Both the position numbers and the translations under genes were made by a program. Shown here in pieces: positions 16,162 through 24,279 of a stretch of 64,000 bases of DNA; position 1 is the stretch's first letter, and each line of letters starts with the position of its first letter. Below the pieces are notes generated by a model that ran no database searches, was not told the origin of the DNA, and saw only the letters and a program-made list of their open reading frames with translations. Origin of the DNA: an uncultured Faecalibacterium sp. GTDB taxonomy: Bacteria > Bacillota > Clostridia > Oscillospirales > Ruminococcaceae. Location: the NCBI GenBank assembly GCA_934548045.1, contig CAKTEM010000005.1, positions 1 to 64,000 on the forward strand, read 5' to 3'.

Positions 16162-17094
16162 ATGCCAATGCAGATCTATTCACAGCTGACCCCACTTTCG
16201 CTGGGCGAGGCAAACGGCTCTGCCGTTGCGATGGGATTCTTCGACGGCATCCACATCGGCCACCGGGCCGTCATCGAGGGAGCTGTCAACTGGGCCAAGG
16301 CCCACGGTGCGTCTCCGGCGGTGTTCACCTTCCGGCTGCCGACCGAAAACAAAATGAAGGGCAAGCGTCTCCTCTCCACCGAGGATAAGCACGCTCTGAT
16401 CGAGAGTCTGGGCGTGGAGCATTACCTCTGCCCGGATTTCGAGGAGATAAAGGCCATGACGCCCGAGCAGTTCGTGCTGGGTATCATCAAGGACTGCAAC
16501 GCACGGGCCTTGTTCTGCGGCGAGAACTTCACCTTCGGCGCGAAAGCGGCCGGGAACCCCGACCTGCTCCGCCGTCTGTGTGAGCCGCTGGGCGTGGAAG
16601 TGGTCGTTGTGCCGATGACCCAGTTCGAGGAAAAGCCTGTCTCTTCCACCCGAATTCGGACGGCACTGGAGGGCGGCGACATCCCGGCGGCAAACGCCAT
16701 GCTCGGGATGCCCTACGCCATCCGGTTCGCTGTCCAGCACGGGCAGGGGCTGGGCCACACGCTGGGCGTGCCGACCATCAATCAGCTCTACCCGGAAGGG
16801 TTCCAGCTGCCCCGGTTCGGCATCTATATCACCCGAACGAAGATCGGGGAGAAGTGGTATCCCTCGGCGACCGGCCTCGGTACCCGGCCCACGGTCAACG
16901 ACGATGCGTCGAAAGTGACCTGTGAGACCTTTATCCCGGGCTTCTCGGGCGATTTGTATGGAACTGACCCCGTGGTCGAGTTCCACGCATACCTCAGCCC
17001 CAGCAAAAAGTTTGATTCGTTGGATGAGCTTCGCAGCTGCATCAATCATGCGGCAAAACGGGCGCAGGAATATTTTAGTGATTCGGAATCATGA
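16162..17094 (+). CDS. ribF: Bifunctional riboflavin kinase/FAD synthetase
   Basis: Makes FMN from riboflavin and then FAD from FMN. The N-terminal FAD synthetase (nucleotidyltransferase) domain shows AVAMGFFDGIHIGHRAVI near residue 22, NFTFGAKAAGNPDLL near 121 and the SSTRIR motif near 162. The C-terminal flavokinase domain has GHTLGVPTINQL near 198 and the PRFGIY stretch near 215. The length of 310 residues is normal. I see no FMN riboswitch; it is expressed as part of the translation operon. Confidence 0.96.
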   Translation: MPMQIYSQLTPLSLGEANGSAVAMGFFDGIHIGHRAVIEGAVNWAKAHGASPAVFTFRLPTENKMKGKRLLSTEDKHALIESLGVEHYLCPDFEEIKAMTPEQFVLGIIKDCNARALFCGENFTFGAKAAGNPDLLRRLCEPLGVEVVVVPMTQFEEKPVSSTRIRTALEGGDIPAANAMLGMPYAIRFAVQHGQGLGHTLGVPTINQLYPEGFQLPRFGIYITRTKIGEKWYPSATGLGTRPTVNDDASKVTCETFIPGFSGDLYGTDPVVEFHAYLSPSKKFDSLDELRSCINHAAKRAQEYFSDSES

Positions 17095-18452
17095 AAAACG
17101 AACAGACAAAACCTTTTTGGCGCGTCTTTACCGCAGGCGCGGTGGTTCTGCTGACCCTGCTGGGCGGCTGGAAAGCCATCGGGATGCCTGCGAGCGAGAT
17201 ACCGACCAATACCTTTTCGGCAGCGACGCTTCGGGTCGTGATACGGGGCGAACTGACCGCGGCCGCCAATGAAAGCCTTGTGATGGCACAGCTGAAAGAG
17301 GGCCTGTACGCACTGCTCTTTTTCGAGTTCTGCGTCCTCTTTGCGGCGGCGGTGCTGTCGGTCTGTGCCGCGATGCGGAAGACGCTGCAAAAGCGGATGC
17401 TCCGCCAGATGCACGCGCTGGCCGTGCTGGTGCTGGATGCCGGTGTCTGGGTCCTGACCGACTCGAACCTGCTGGCACTGGTGACGGATAAAGTCGTTCT
17501 GGTGTCTTTCCTTTCGCTGGTCAGCTTCGGCCTGCTGGCACCGCTGACCATCCAGTTTGTCCAGCTTGCGCTCCGGGAAAGACAGCCTGCGCTGCGGTGG
17601 ATGCAGGGCATCGCGCTGATCCTGCTGAGCGTGAATGTTCTTGGCTGGTGTTTCGGCGGCGTTCCGATGTTCGGGCTTCTCATCCCGATGCACATCGTTA
17701 TGCTGGTGAGCATGGTACTCATCATCCGGGCAGTCTGGATGGAATACCGACGGGATGCGAACAGGGAGCTGCTCAATATCCTTTCGGCGTTTATCTGCTT
17801 CGTAGGGTGTGCGGTGGCCGCGCTGGTGCTGTTCTATCTGCAGATCGGGCGGAGCTACGCGAAAGCCTACTGCGTCGGCCTGCTGCTGTTCCTCGTCCTG
17901 CTGGGATGGGCGATGGCACGCCGGACACAGCGTGACCTGAACGACCGGTACCAGCTGGAAACGTACAAAAAGCTGGCCTATCTCGACGCCCTGACCGGAC
18001 TTTCCAACTATGCCGCGTTCAAAAACCATCAGCGGCAGTGGGAGACCCGGCAGGACTGGGGGTACATCATGCTGGACGTCAACGGCCTGAAAGAGGTCAA
18101 CGACACCTTCGGCCATGCCGCAGGCGACGAGCTGATCCAGGGTGCGGCGCGCTGTATTCAGGAAGCGTTCTACCATGCCGACGGCTGTTACCGCGTTGGC
18201 GGTGACGAGTTCGCCGTGGTCTGGTCGGGCGTAGATGAAGCCGTGGTGCGGCGCGCGGTCGACCGCTTCCGGAATCTCTGCCGGGAGCAGAACGCTCACG
18301 CGAAGTACCCTGTGTTTGTCGCCGTCGGCTACGCGCTCCAGAAAGACCGCACCCTGACGAGCGACGAGCTTCTCCATGAAGCCGACGCCCGGATGTACCG
18401 CAATAAGGCCCGTATCAAGGCTGTACTGAAAAAGACGCCGCGGCGAGCCTGA
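17091..18452 (+). CDS. Membrane-bound diguanylate cyclase (GGDEF)
   Basis: Predicted to make cyclic di-GMP from two GTP. Residues 10-285 contain about seven or eight hydrophobic segments forming an unrecognised membrane sensor region. A GGDEF domain follows from about residue 300, with YLDALTGLSNYAAF, LDVNGLKEVNDTFGHAAGDELI near 328 and the intact active site RVGGDEFAVV near 370. The usual inhibitory I-site RxxD before it reads YHAD, so the arginine is missing and product feedback may be lost. It overlaps ribF by four bases, placing a second-messenger enzyme at the end of the translation operon. A strong terminator follows. Confidence 0.93.
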   Translation: MKNEQTKPFWRVFTAGAVVLLTLLGGWKAIGMPASEIPTNTFSAATLRVVIRGELTAAANESLVMAQLKEGLYALLFFEFCVLFAAAVLSVCAAMRKTLQKRMLRQMHALAVLVLDAGVWVLTDSNLLALVTDKVVLVSFLSLVSFGLLAPLTIQFVQLALRERQPALRWMQGIALILLSVNVLGWCFGGVPMFGLLIPMHIVMLVSMVLIIRAVWMEYRRDANRELLNILSAFICFVGCAVAALVLFYLQIGRSYAKAYCVGLLLFLVLLGWAMARRTQRDLNDRYQLETYKKLAYLDALTGLSNYAAFKNHQRQWETRQDWGYIMLDVNGLKEVNDTFGHAAGDELIQGAARCIQEAFYHADGCYRVGGDEFAVVWSGVDEAVVRRAVDRFRNLCREQNAHAKYPVFVAVGYALQKDRTLTSDELLHEADARMYRNKARIKAVLKKTPRRA

Positions 18453-18473
18453 CGCTCTGCCGCAGAACGAAAG

Positions 18474-18521
18474 AAAGCCCTTCATCGCTTCGGGAAAATC
18501 CCCGGCGATGAAGGGCTTTTT
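18474..18521 (+). terminator. Terminator of the translation operon
   Basis: AAAGCCCTTCATCGC pairs with GCGATGAAGGGCTTT, followed by TT and TGC. The loop is about 16 bases. Confidence 0.9.
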
Positions 18522-18538
18522 GCATGTTCAGAAATCGT

Positions 18539-18763
18539 TCAGCAGGCGGTATCGCCGAAAAAGGGCGTTATCTCGTTCAGCGAAGTTCCGTTCCGCCGTG
18601 CCTTATCCTGTTCGTAGGCAACACGAGTTGCTTCCTCGATAAATGCCTTGACTTCCGGCGATGCGGACGACCACACCACATTGAAGCGGCGGCACATCTG
18701 GTAAAAAATGCGGTAGAACGTTTCCCGTTCTGGGTCACGCTTGAAATAATCCTGAGCCGTCAT
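18539..18763 (-). CDS. Small helical protein downstream of GNAT
   Basis: A 74-residue protein that I do not recognise. It begins MTAQDYFKRDPERETFYRIF, looks all-helical and soluble, and ends in a cysteine. I chose the ATG at 18763, which has GAGGTG six bases upstream, over a GTG nine bases earlier. It starts 11 bases after the GNAT stop, so the two are very likely co-transcribed. It might be a partner or antitoxin of the acetyltransferase, but the order (small gene second) is not the usual one for GNAT toxins. Confidence 0.7.
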   Translation of the reverse strand: MTAQDYFKRDPERETFYRIFYQMCRRFNVVWSSASPEVKAFIEEATRVAYEQDKARRNGTSLNEITPFFGDTAC

Positions 18764-18773
18764 AAAGAACACC

Positions 18774-19292
18774 TCATTTCAGATAAGTTATAAATACATT
18801 CATTGCGGCCTCGCCGGAAAGCTCATAACGGGGCGCACCGCCAAAACTGGGAAGCGGACTTGCTCCGTAATCCCGGACATAATGCTCTTCCAGTTCGGGA
18901 ACCTTCGCTTCAAATGTGACAGTTCCGCCACATTCGTGGTCGATGGAAAGCTTGATACCAAAGGCGATCAGCACCCGTCCGATACCGTTGTACTTCTTGG
19001 AGCGGCCTGCGATGGTCGGGTTGCTTGCCGGATGACTCTCGATATAGGTGATGTGAACCATTACGTCACGTTCCTGTATCTCGTATGCCGCCAATGCGAC
19101 CAGCTCACCGTCGGCTGTTTTCAATGCGTACTTTTCAAATGCAGAGTCCTGAATATAGTCGGACATCCAGCTTGTCTGCCAGACCGGCTCCTTCTCTGTC
19201 TGAGCGGCATCGGATTTTCTCATCCGGGCAATTTTTACGCTGACCGGCGAATCATCTTCGGAACGCATGATGAACGGTACGAACTTTGCCAT
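18774..19292 (-). CDS. GNAT-family N-acetyltransferase
   Basis: A 172-residue protein with a GNAT fold: strands VALAAYEIQERDVMVHITYIESHP near residue 67, then the acetyl-CoA loop KKYNGIGRVLIAFGIKLS near residue 99, and VTFEAKVPELEEHYVRDYGA near 124, which is the typical last strand-helix with a conserved tyrosine. The substrate is unknown. AGAGG precedes the ATG. A promoter is visible at 19338-19366. The downstream 74-residue protein is probably its operon partner. Confidence 0.8.
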   Translation of the reverse strand: MAKFVPFIMRSEDDSPVSVKIARMRKSDAAQTEKEPVWQTSWMSDYIQDSAFEKYALKTADGELVALAAYEIQERDVMVHITYIESHPASNPTIAGRSKKYNGIGRVLIAFGIKLSIDHECGGTVTFEAKVPELEEHYVRDYGASPLPSFGGAPRYELSGEAAMNVFITYLK

Positions 19293-19337
19293 GAAAAGCC
19301 TCTTTTCTAAAATGCGTAAACTGCTTTTTGCAATCCT

Positions 19338-19366
19338 ATATTAACATAGGAACGGCGATTTGACAA
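19338..19366 (-). promoter_or_regulatory. Promoter of the GNAT operon
   Basis: On the minus strand TTGTCA and TAATAT are separated by 17 bases, about 40 bases before the GNAT ribosome binding site. Confidence 0.65.
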
Positions 19367-19380
19367 GCGGAAAACCCATA

Positions 19381-19701
19381 TCACAGCTTCGATAAATCTT
19401 CCAGCACGGACAGGGCGATGGGTTTGACGCGCATGGAGCAGGAGTTGAACAGCTCTAACACGCGGTCGTTGGCGTACTCTTTCCGGGCGATCTCGGTGTT
19501 CGTCAGAATCTCGGCGATGTCGATACCGAGTTCGGTGCAGATGTTGGAGAGCGTCTCGAGGGTCGGATAGACCCGGCCATTCTCGATTTTGGAGAGATAG
19601 ACGACGGAAATACCGACCTTTTCGGCCAGCTTCTCCTGCGTGATGCTCTGCTCCCGACGGTAGTTCTGAATTCGTTTGCCAATTACGACGTAATCGATCA
19701 T
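19381..19701 (-). CDS. XRE-family transcriptional regulator
   Basis: A 106-residue protein with an N-terminal helix-turn-helix of the Cro/C1 type: IGKRIQNYRREQSITQEKLA, then VGISVVYLSKIENGRVYPTLETLSNI covering residues 7-56. A helical C-terminal part probably makes a dimer. It is divergent from the Tat lipoprotein gene across a 180-base region whose promoter contains a dyad (TAGTTT-AATG-AAACTA), and a similar half-site AGTTTAAT lies on its own side. It may therefore repress the lipoprotein gene and itself; this is inference. The start has GGAGGCC. Confidence 0.88.
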   Translation of the reverse strand: MIDYVVIGKRIQNYRREQSITQEKLAEKVGISVVYLSKIENGRVYPTLETLSNICTELGIDIAEILTNTEIARKEYANDRVLELFNSCSMRVKPIALSVLEDLSKL

Positions 19702-19778
19702 TTCAGCGGCCTCCTATATTACAACTTGTACTGAAAATACAGGATTAAACTGAAAGAATAATAATCTAATAAGCTAAC

Positions 19779-19807
19779 TTGACATCATAGTTTAATGAAA
19801 CTATAAT
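19779..19807 (+). promoter_or_regulatory. Consensus promoter with embedded dyad operator
   Basis: TTGACA and TATAAT are exactly 17 bases apart, a perfect consensus. The spacer and first bases of the -10 box form the inverted repeat TAGTTT-AATG-AAACTA at 19788-19803. A bound repressor there would cover the promoter; the divergent XRE protein is the obvious candidate. Confidence 0.75.
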
Positions 19808-19880
19808 GAAACCAAGGACAGGCGGCTTTCATCAGCCGCTGAATTTTCGTATCGTAATAGGCAAAAGGAGGCAGAATTCA

Positions 19881-20699
19881 ATGAAAAAGGCAGTATCCCG
19901 TCGCGATTTTATGAAGGGTGCGGCGGTCGTTGCGGCGTCAGCAGTGCTGGCTGGATGCGATGGAAATGCACCGAGTTCCTCTAATTCAACGGCAAATCCT
20001 TCCAGCAAACCGTCCAACATGGGCGATTCGTCAAGCAGTTCTTCGTCAAGTAGTTCCGCATCAAGCAGCAGCTCAAGTTCGAGCAGTTCTGATGCGAGCA
20101 GTGCATCTTCGGACTCTACAAAAGATAATGAACTTCACTGGTTTGTTACAGTAGCCAACCAAGAGGGAACAGAGATAAGGTTGCAGGCGTGTCGTTACAG
20201 TTCTGGTAAAATTCCGGCTGGAGCTATAACGCTTCCGTCGAAATTTAAAAATGCGGATGGTGGATATTATACCGTGACTGCAATTGAAAATGCGGGAGGT
20301 ACATATGGAGACCTTACAGAAATTACCTTCCCGGATACGATTACAGATATTTTTTGGTACACTTTTAAAGACTGCACAAAATTGAAGAAAGTAAAACTTT
20401 CAAAGAACTTGGATACGATGGGAGAATACGCATTTAGTAATACGGGTCTGATTTCGATTGAAATCCCTCCAAAACTGGAATATGTCGGCGATGAGGTATT
20501 CAGTGATTGTAAGGAACTTCGCACGATATATCTCCCCAAAACAGCGAATATTTGGGAAAGACATTTTAAGGGATGCGAAAATATAAAAGATGTTTATTAT
20601 AGCGGAAGCGAGAAAGAATGGAATCGCAAATTCAGTACAGATGGTGTGTTTAAAAATGCAACGATACATTTTGATGCGACATGGGATGCTTTGAAGTGA
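19881..20699 (+). CDS. Tat-exported lipoprotein with LRR-like (BspA-type) domain
   Basis: A 272-residue surface protein of unknown binding target. The N-terminus MKKAVSRRDFMKGAAVV carries a twin-arginine motif and ends with the lipobox LAGC, so the chain is exported folded and lipid-anchored at the cysteine near residue 24. Residues 30-80 are a serine-rich linker. Residues 90-270 look like BspA-type leucine-rich repeats: ITFPDTITDIFWYTFKDCTKL, VKLSKNLDTMGEYAFSNTGL and IEIPPKLEYVGDEVFSDCKEL are successive repeat units. The AT content of the second half is above that of its neighbours. The ATG at 19881 follows AAAGGAGG. Such domains usually mediate adhesion. Confidence 0.85.
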   Translation: MKKAVSRRDFMKGAAVVAASAVLAGCDGNAPSSSNSTANPSSKPSNMGDSSSSSSSSSSASSSSSSSSSSDASSASSDSTKDNELHWFVTVANQEGTEIRLQACRYSSGKIPAGAITLPSKFKNADGGYYTVTAIENAGGTYGDLTEITFPDTITDIFWYTFKDCTKLKKVKLSKNLDTMGEYAFSNTGLISIEIPPKLEYVGDEVFSDCKELRTIYLPKTANIWERHFKGCENIKDVYYSGSEKEWNRKFSTDGVFKNATIHFDATWDALK

Positions 20700-20739
20700 C
20701 CGCATTGACGATTTGCAGGATAACAGAATAATTTCATAG

Positions 20740-20791
20740 AACCCCATCCTCGGAAGAGCTTGAAAAAGCATCTTCTGGGGACGGGGTTTTT
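20740..20791 (+). terminator. Terminator between lipoprotein and esterase genes
   Basis: AACCCCATCC and GGACGGGGTT enclose further pairing (TCGGAAGA with TCTTCTGG) and are followed by TTTTTAATT. It can serve the plus-strand lipoprotein gene; the convergent esterase gene ends three bases away. Confidence 0.8.
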
Positions 20792-20793
20792 AA

Positions 20794-22479
20794 TTATTTC
20801 CACAAACTCCCATTCTGATAATATTCATCCACCGGCGCGCTGAACCAGCGGCCATTGAGGACGTTTTGGATGACGGCGGACTTGAGGGTGGGGGAGAGGG
20901 TGGTGTCGGCATCCATTGCGGCGAGGATGGCGGAGTCGGTGGTGGAGGTATCTTTGACTTCGGGGTAAGCGGCGGAGGCGTCGGCGTCGAGGACGAGGGT
21001 ATGCCGGGCGGTGGGCGTCCATGCAGGCCAGTCGGGGAGGGAGGAACGCTGTCTGCCGTTCGGGTCGCCGCAGGCGAGGAAGTTCTTTAAATAGGTGTTG
21101 AACTGCTCTGCCATCGCCTGATACCCGGCGGCGGTGAAGTCGGCGTAAAGGCGGAAGCCGTTTTCGGACGAGAGCATCGGCAGGAAAATGCCGTGGAAGG
21201 AGCCAAGCGGCGGCAGGGGCGTCCGGCTGTTGTCGGAGCCGTACTCGACCTGACAGAGGTAGACCGGCGCGTCCGACTGTGGCGCAATGGTCTCCGCGCT
21301 GGCCTCGGCGTTGAAGCGGCGGTAGAACGCCGACCCGTAACGGGAGGCGAACTGCTTTGCGGCGGACAGCTCGGCGGTGGTGTAGCTCTGGGCGGCGTCG
21401 CTGGTGAACCAGCCATCCGAAAAGGCGTTTGCGCTGAACTCGGTGGAGCCGGTCAGGAGCAGCAGCGGCACACGGTTGAGGGTTCCGGCGGCAAATCCGG
21501 CCTTCGGGAGAACCACGTTGTCCTGATACAGGTGCGGAAAGCGGCTCATCCGGATGCCGGCGTTCGTCATTTTGGAGCAGAGCCGGGCCGGTTCGACGCT
21601 GTACAGCCACTCCCGGACGGCAGGATCGGGCGTCAACAGCCAGTCAAAGGCGGAAGCTTCGTCAGAGAAGCGGCCATCCTCGACGGCCAGCGGTGCGAGG
21701 GCGTTGGCGATCTGCCGTGCGCTGGCGTTCTCGTCGGCGAAGGTGATGCCGCCGGAGAAGGAGATGGCTTTCTGGAACCGGTCGGCAAAGAGTGGGCTTG
21801 TCAGGCAGGCCATGACGTCGCGCCCACCGGCGGAGAAGCCCGAAAGGGTGACGTTGGACGGGTCGCCGCCAAAGGCCGAGATGTTGTCGCGCACCCAGTC
21901 CAGAGCTTTGGCAATGTCGAGCAGGGCAAAGTTGCCGGTCAATTCGCTGCCGGAGCAGAGTGCAGGCAGACAGTTGAACCCGAACAGCCCAAGCCGGTAG
22001 TTGACCGAGACGAAAACGCAGTCGTCGTTCTCGACCAGCTCACCGCCCGGAAGCTCGAGCGAGTCGCCGATCTGGTTGTTGCCGCCGTGGAGGTAGACCA
22101 GCACCGGGCGGCTGTGTGCCGACGGCACCGAGTAGACGTCCAGCCGGAGACAGTCCTCCGAGCCGATGGGGCAGGTGGAAAACTGGTAGGCGACAGGCGC
22201 AGGCTGGGTGCAGTCGAGGGAGCCTGTCCACGGCACCGGGTCAAGCGGAGCCGACCAGCGTGCCTCACCGACCGGCGCGGCTCCGTATGGGATGCCGTAC
22301 CAGACCAGATGCGCACCGTCCGCTTTGCCCTGCACGGTGCCGGACTGGGTAGAGCAGGCGGTGGGGATGGATTTGTTTTCTGCTTCCGGGGAAGCGGCCT
22401 TTGCAGGCAGGCTGAGCGCGGTGGCCGCGGCAGAGACCGCGCCGCCTTTCAGGAAACTGCGTCGGGAAATATTGTTCAT
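20794..22479 (-). CDS. Tat-exported type B carboxylesterase
   Basis: A 561-residue alpha/beta hydrolase of the carboxylesterase/lipase family, exported by the Tat route (NISRRSFLKGGAVSAAATAL at the N-terminus). Catalytic features: the oxyanion-hole stretch VLVYLHGGNNQIGD near residue 127, the nucleophile serine in GFSAGGRDV near 217, the acid glutamate in GSTEFSANAF near 345, and the histidine in GSFHGIFLPM near 430. The nucleophile elbow is GFSAG where most family members have GESAG. The segment EDCLRLDVYSV near 108 is the family's EDCLYLNV box. The substrate is unknown. It stands alone. Confidence 0.9.
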   Translation of the reverse strand: MNNISRRSFLKGGAVSAAATALSLPAKAASPEAENKSIPTACSTQSGTVQGKADGAHLVWYGIPYGAAPVGEARWSAPLDPVPWTGSLDCTQPAPVAYQFSTCPIGSEDCLRLDVYSVPSAHSRPVLVYLHGGNNQIGDSLELPGGELVENDDCVFVSVNYRLGLFGFNCLPALCSGSELTGNFALLDIAKALDWVRDNISAFGGDPSNVTLSGFSAGGRDVMACLTSPLFADRFQKAISFSGGITFADENASARQIANALAPLAVEDGRFSDEASAFDWLLTPDPAVREWLYSVEPARLCSKMTNAGIRMSRFPHLYQDNVVLPKAGFAAGTLNRVPLLLLTGSTEFSANAFSDGWFTSDAAQSYTTAELSAAKQFASRYGSAFYRRFNAEASAETIAPQSDAPVYLCQVEYGSDNSRTPLPPLGSFHGIFLPMLSSENGFRLYADFTAAGYQAMAEQFNTYLKNFLACGDPNGRQRSSLPDWPAWTPTARHTLVLDADASAAYPEVKDTSTTDSAILAAMDADTTLSPTLKSAVIQNVLNGRWFSAPVDEYYQNGSLWK

Positions 22480-22570
22480 AGGAAAAACCTCGAAATCGAA
22501 TGTTTTTGATAAGATTATAGCATCTTATGCCGAAATTGCAATGCGGAACCGCAAATCTTGAAAATAGAAG

Positions 22571-22600
22571 TTGACAGGGGCGAGAGGGGTATGTTATAAC
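22571..22600 (+). promoter_or_regulatory. Promoter of the CAP-domain gene
   Basis: TTGACA at 22571-22576 and TATAAC at 22595-22600 are 18 bases apart, about 45 bases before the start codon. Confidence 0.65.
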
Positions 22601-22644
22601 GAGAAAAAAGACCCGAAAACGGTCGAAATAAGGAGGTTCCTGCG

Positions 22645-24102
22645 ATGAAAAAACAGCTCACGGCTCTGCTGTTGACGGCGGCGTTCTGTATCAACCTCAC
22701 GGCCCCAGTTTTTGCGGCGGCTCCGGCAGCGGAAAGTACCCAGAAGACGGAGGTCGTCTACCGTGACAGCGGCGACCTGACCCTTTCCAAGCTCAGCGAG
22801 GGCGAGATATCCCAGCTGCTGAGCGACAATCCGCTGACACTGCCCAGCGACATTTACGAGGAGCGGCCCCACCTGAGCAACCCGTATTCCGCTGGCAAGC
22901 TCAAAGACGAGGCGTTGGAAGCCGCACTGAACCGTCTGAACGCCCTGCGGCGCATTGCCGGACTTCAGCCGGTGGAACTGGATGAGGAATTCTGCGAGGC
23001 TGCCCAGCATGGAGCGGTGGTTCTGGCGGCACTGGACAACGGCCTGAATCACCACCCAGACCAGCCATCGGACATGGACTATGATTTCTATCAGAAAGGC
23101 TATGATGCAGATGCCAGCAGTAACCTGTATGGGGGGCCGACGCTGACGGAAGCAGTCGATGGATTTATGAAAGACCCGGGAGACTCCAACGCGCTTCGTG
23201 TCGGCCATCGACGCTGGCAGTTGAACCCTTACATGGCACGAGTTGGTTTTGGACAAGCAAAGGGAAAACAGAGCAATAGCCCATATACTGCGGAAAAAGT
23301 TTTTGGATATGGGTATGGGGGTCAAACAAGCTGTGATTTTGACTTCATCGCATGGCCTGCATCGGGCAATTTCCCGAAGAGTCAGTTCGAGTCGGATACT
23401 TCGTGGAGCGTGACGGTGAATCCGTATGAATACAGAATCCCGTTGCAGGAAAACATCAAGGTCACATTGACGCGCCAGAGCGATGGAAGAAAATGGACTT
23501 TTTCGGATGAATCGAGCAATGGACTTTTCAATGTGGATACAACAGGATACGGCGTTGCGAACTGTATCGTATTCCGTCCGACAGGCATCAGCCAGTATGA
23601 TGGTGTTTACACCGTCCACATCGACGGATTGAAGACATTAGACGGTGAGGACGTCACGGACTTCGACTACAAGGTGAATTTCTTCAACGCAGGCCAGAGC
23701 AGCGGCGGCTGGGGCTGGGGCAGTGACAATGACAGCACCGGCACCGGCGGCTCGCAGGGCATCGACGACGGCGTTGCAACGGCGATCATGGTCGGCTGTG
23801 TCGTCATCCTGGGCGCAAAGCTGGTCTACGATGTCGCAAAGACCGTCCAGTCGATGCCGGTCGAGATCAGTGGAAGCGTCAAGCTGGCCGACGGTACGCC
23901 GCTGGAAGGCGCGACGCTGACCCTGACGAAGAACGGGAAGACCGTCGCCACAACGACCGCAAAAGCGGACGGCAGCTTCAAGATGAAAGTCGAGCGCGGC
24001 GATTACACCCTGAACGTCGGATTTTACAACGAAGCCGGGCAGTATTACGAGCAGACCCACGCTCTCAAAGTGCCTGCGTCCGGGATGCAGTTCGTGTTCT
24101 GA
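22645..24102 (+). CDS. Secreted CAP/SCP-domain protein with carboxypeptidase-regulatory-like domain
   Basis: A 485-residue exported protein of unknown target. Residues 1-25 are a Sec signal peptide ending VFAAAP. A CAP (SCP/PR-1) domain spans about 85-235, with ALNRLNALRRIAGLQPVELD, the histidine-containing DNGLNHHP and HRRWQLNPYMARVGFG. A glycine/serine-rich linker near 350-370 precedes a hydrophobic stretch (VATAIMVGCVVILGAKLVYDV, about 377-400) that may be a membrane segment. A C-terminal carboxypeptidase-regulatory-like beta domain follows (GSVKLADGTPLEGATLTLTKNG). DNA between about 23230 and 23640 is visibly richer in A+T than both flanks, so the domain may have been exchanged. AGGAGG precedes the ATG. 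Confidence 0.85.
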   Translation: MKKQLTALLLTAAFCINLTAPVFAAAPAAESTQKTEVVYRDSGDLTLSKLSEGEISQLLSDNPLTLPSDIYEERPHLSNPYSAGKLKDEALEAALNRLNALRRIAGLQPVELDEEFCEAAQHGAVVLAALDNGLNHHPDQPSDMDYDFYQKGYDADASSNLYGGPTLTEAVDGFMKDPGDSNALRVGHRRWQLNPYMARVGFGQAKGKQSNSPYTAEKVFGYGYGGQTSCDFDFIAWPASGNFPKSQFESDTSWSVTVNPYEYRIPLQENIKVTLTRQSDGRKWTFSDESSNGLFNVDTTGYGVANCIVFRPTGISQYDGVYTVHIDGLKTLDGEDVTDFDYKVNFFNAGQSSGGWGWGSDNDSTGTGGSQGIDDGVATAIMVGCVVILGAKLVYDVAKTVQSMPVEISGSVKLADGTPLEGATLTLTKNGKTVATTTAKADGSFKMKVERGDYTLNVGFYNEAGQYYEQTHALKVPASGMQFVF

Positions 24103-24142
24103 GCCCAAAACCAGAAAGAAGAGCAGAATGTAAAAATTTTTC

Positions 24143-24171
24143 TTGCTTTTTACGTTGGTTTCTGTTATACT
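24143..24171 (+). promoter_or_regulatory. Promoter of rpsO
   Basis: TTGCTT and TATACT are separated by 17 bases, about 105 bases before rpsO. Confidence 0.75.
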
Positions 24172-24177
24172 GGCTAT

Positions 24178-24279
24178 GTTACCGCGACACGGGGTCGGGA
24201 GGATGCCCGATGACGGGAGTACCGCGTTCCCACTGCTGTGCCGACGGCAAATAAATTTTATAAAAGAGGTACTGTTACT
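24178..24279 (+). promoter_or_regulatory. Structured rpsO leader, possible S15 autoregulation site
   Basis: The leader of about 100 bases is GC-rich, unlike the flanking promoter, and contains TCGGG-AGGATG-CCCGA and GGGA/TCCC pairings. Ribosomal protein S15 is known to repress its own mRNA through leader structures in several bacteria. Which fold forms here I cannot tell by eye. Confidence 0.4.

Noticed and set aside
16100..16165. FMN riboswitch before ribF
   Set aside because: The gene starts 10 bases after truB and no conserved FMN-box sequence is present.
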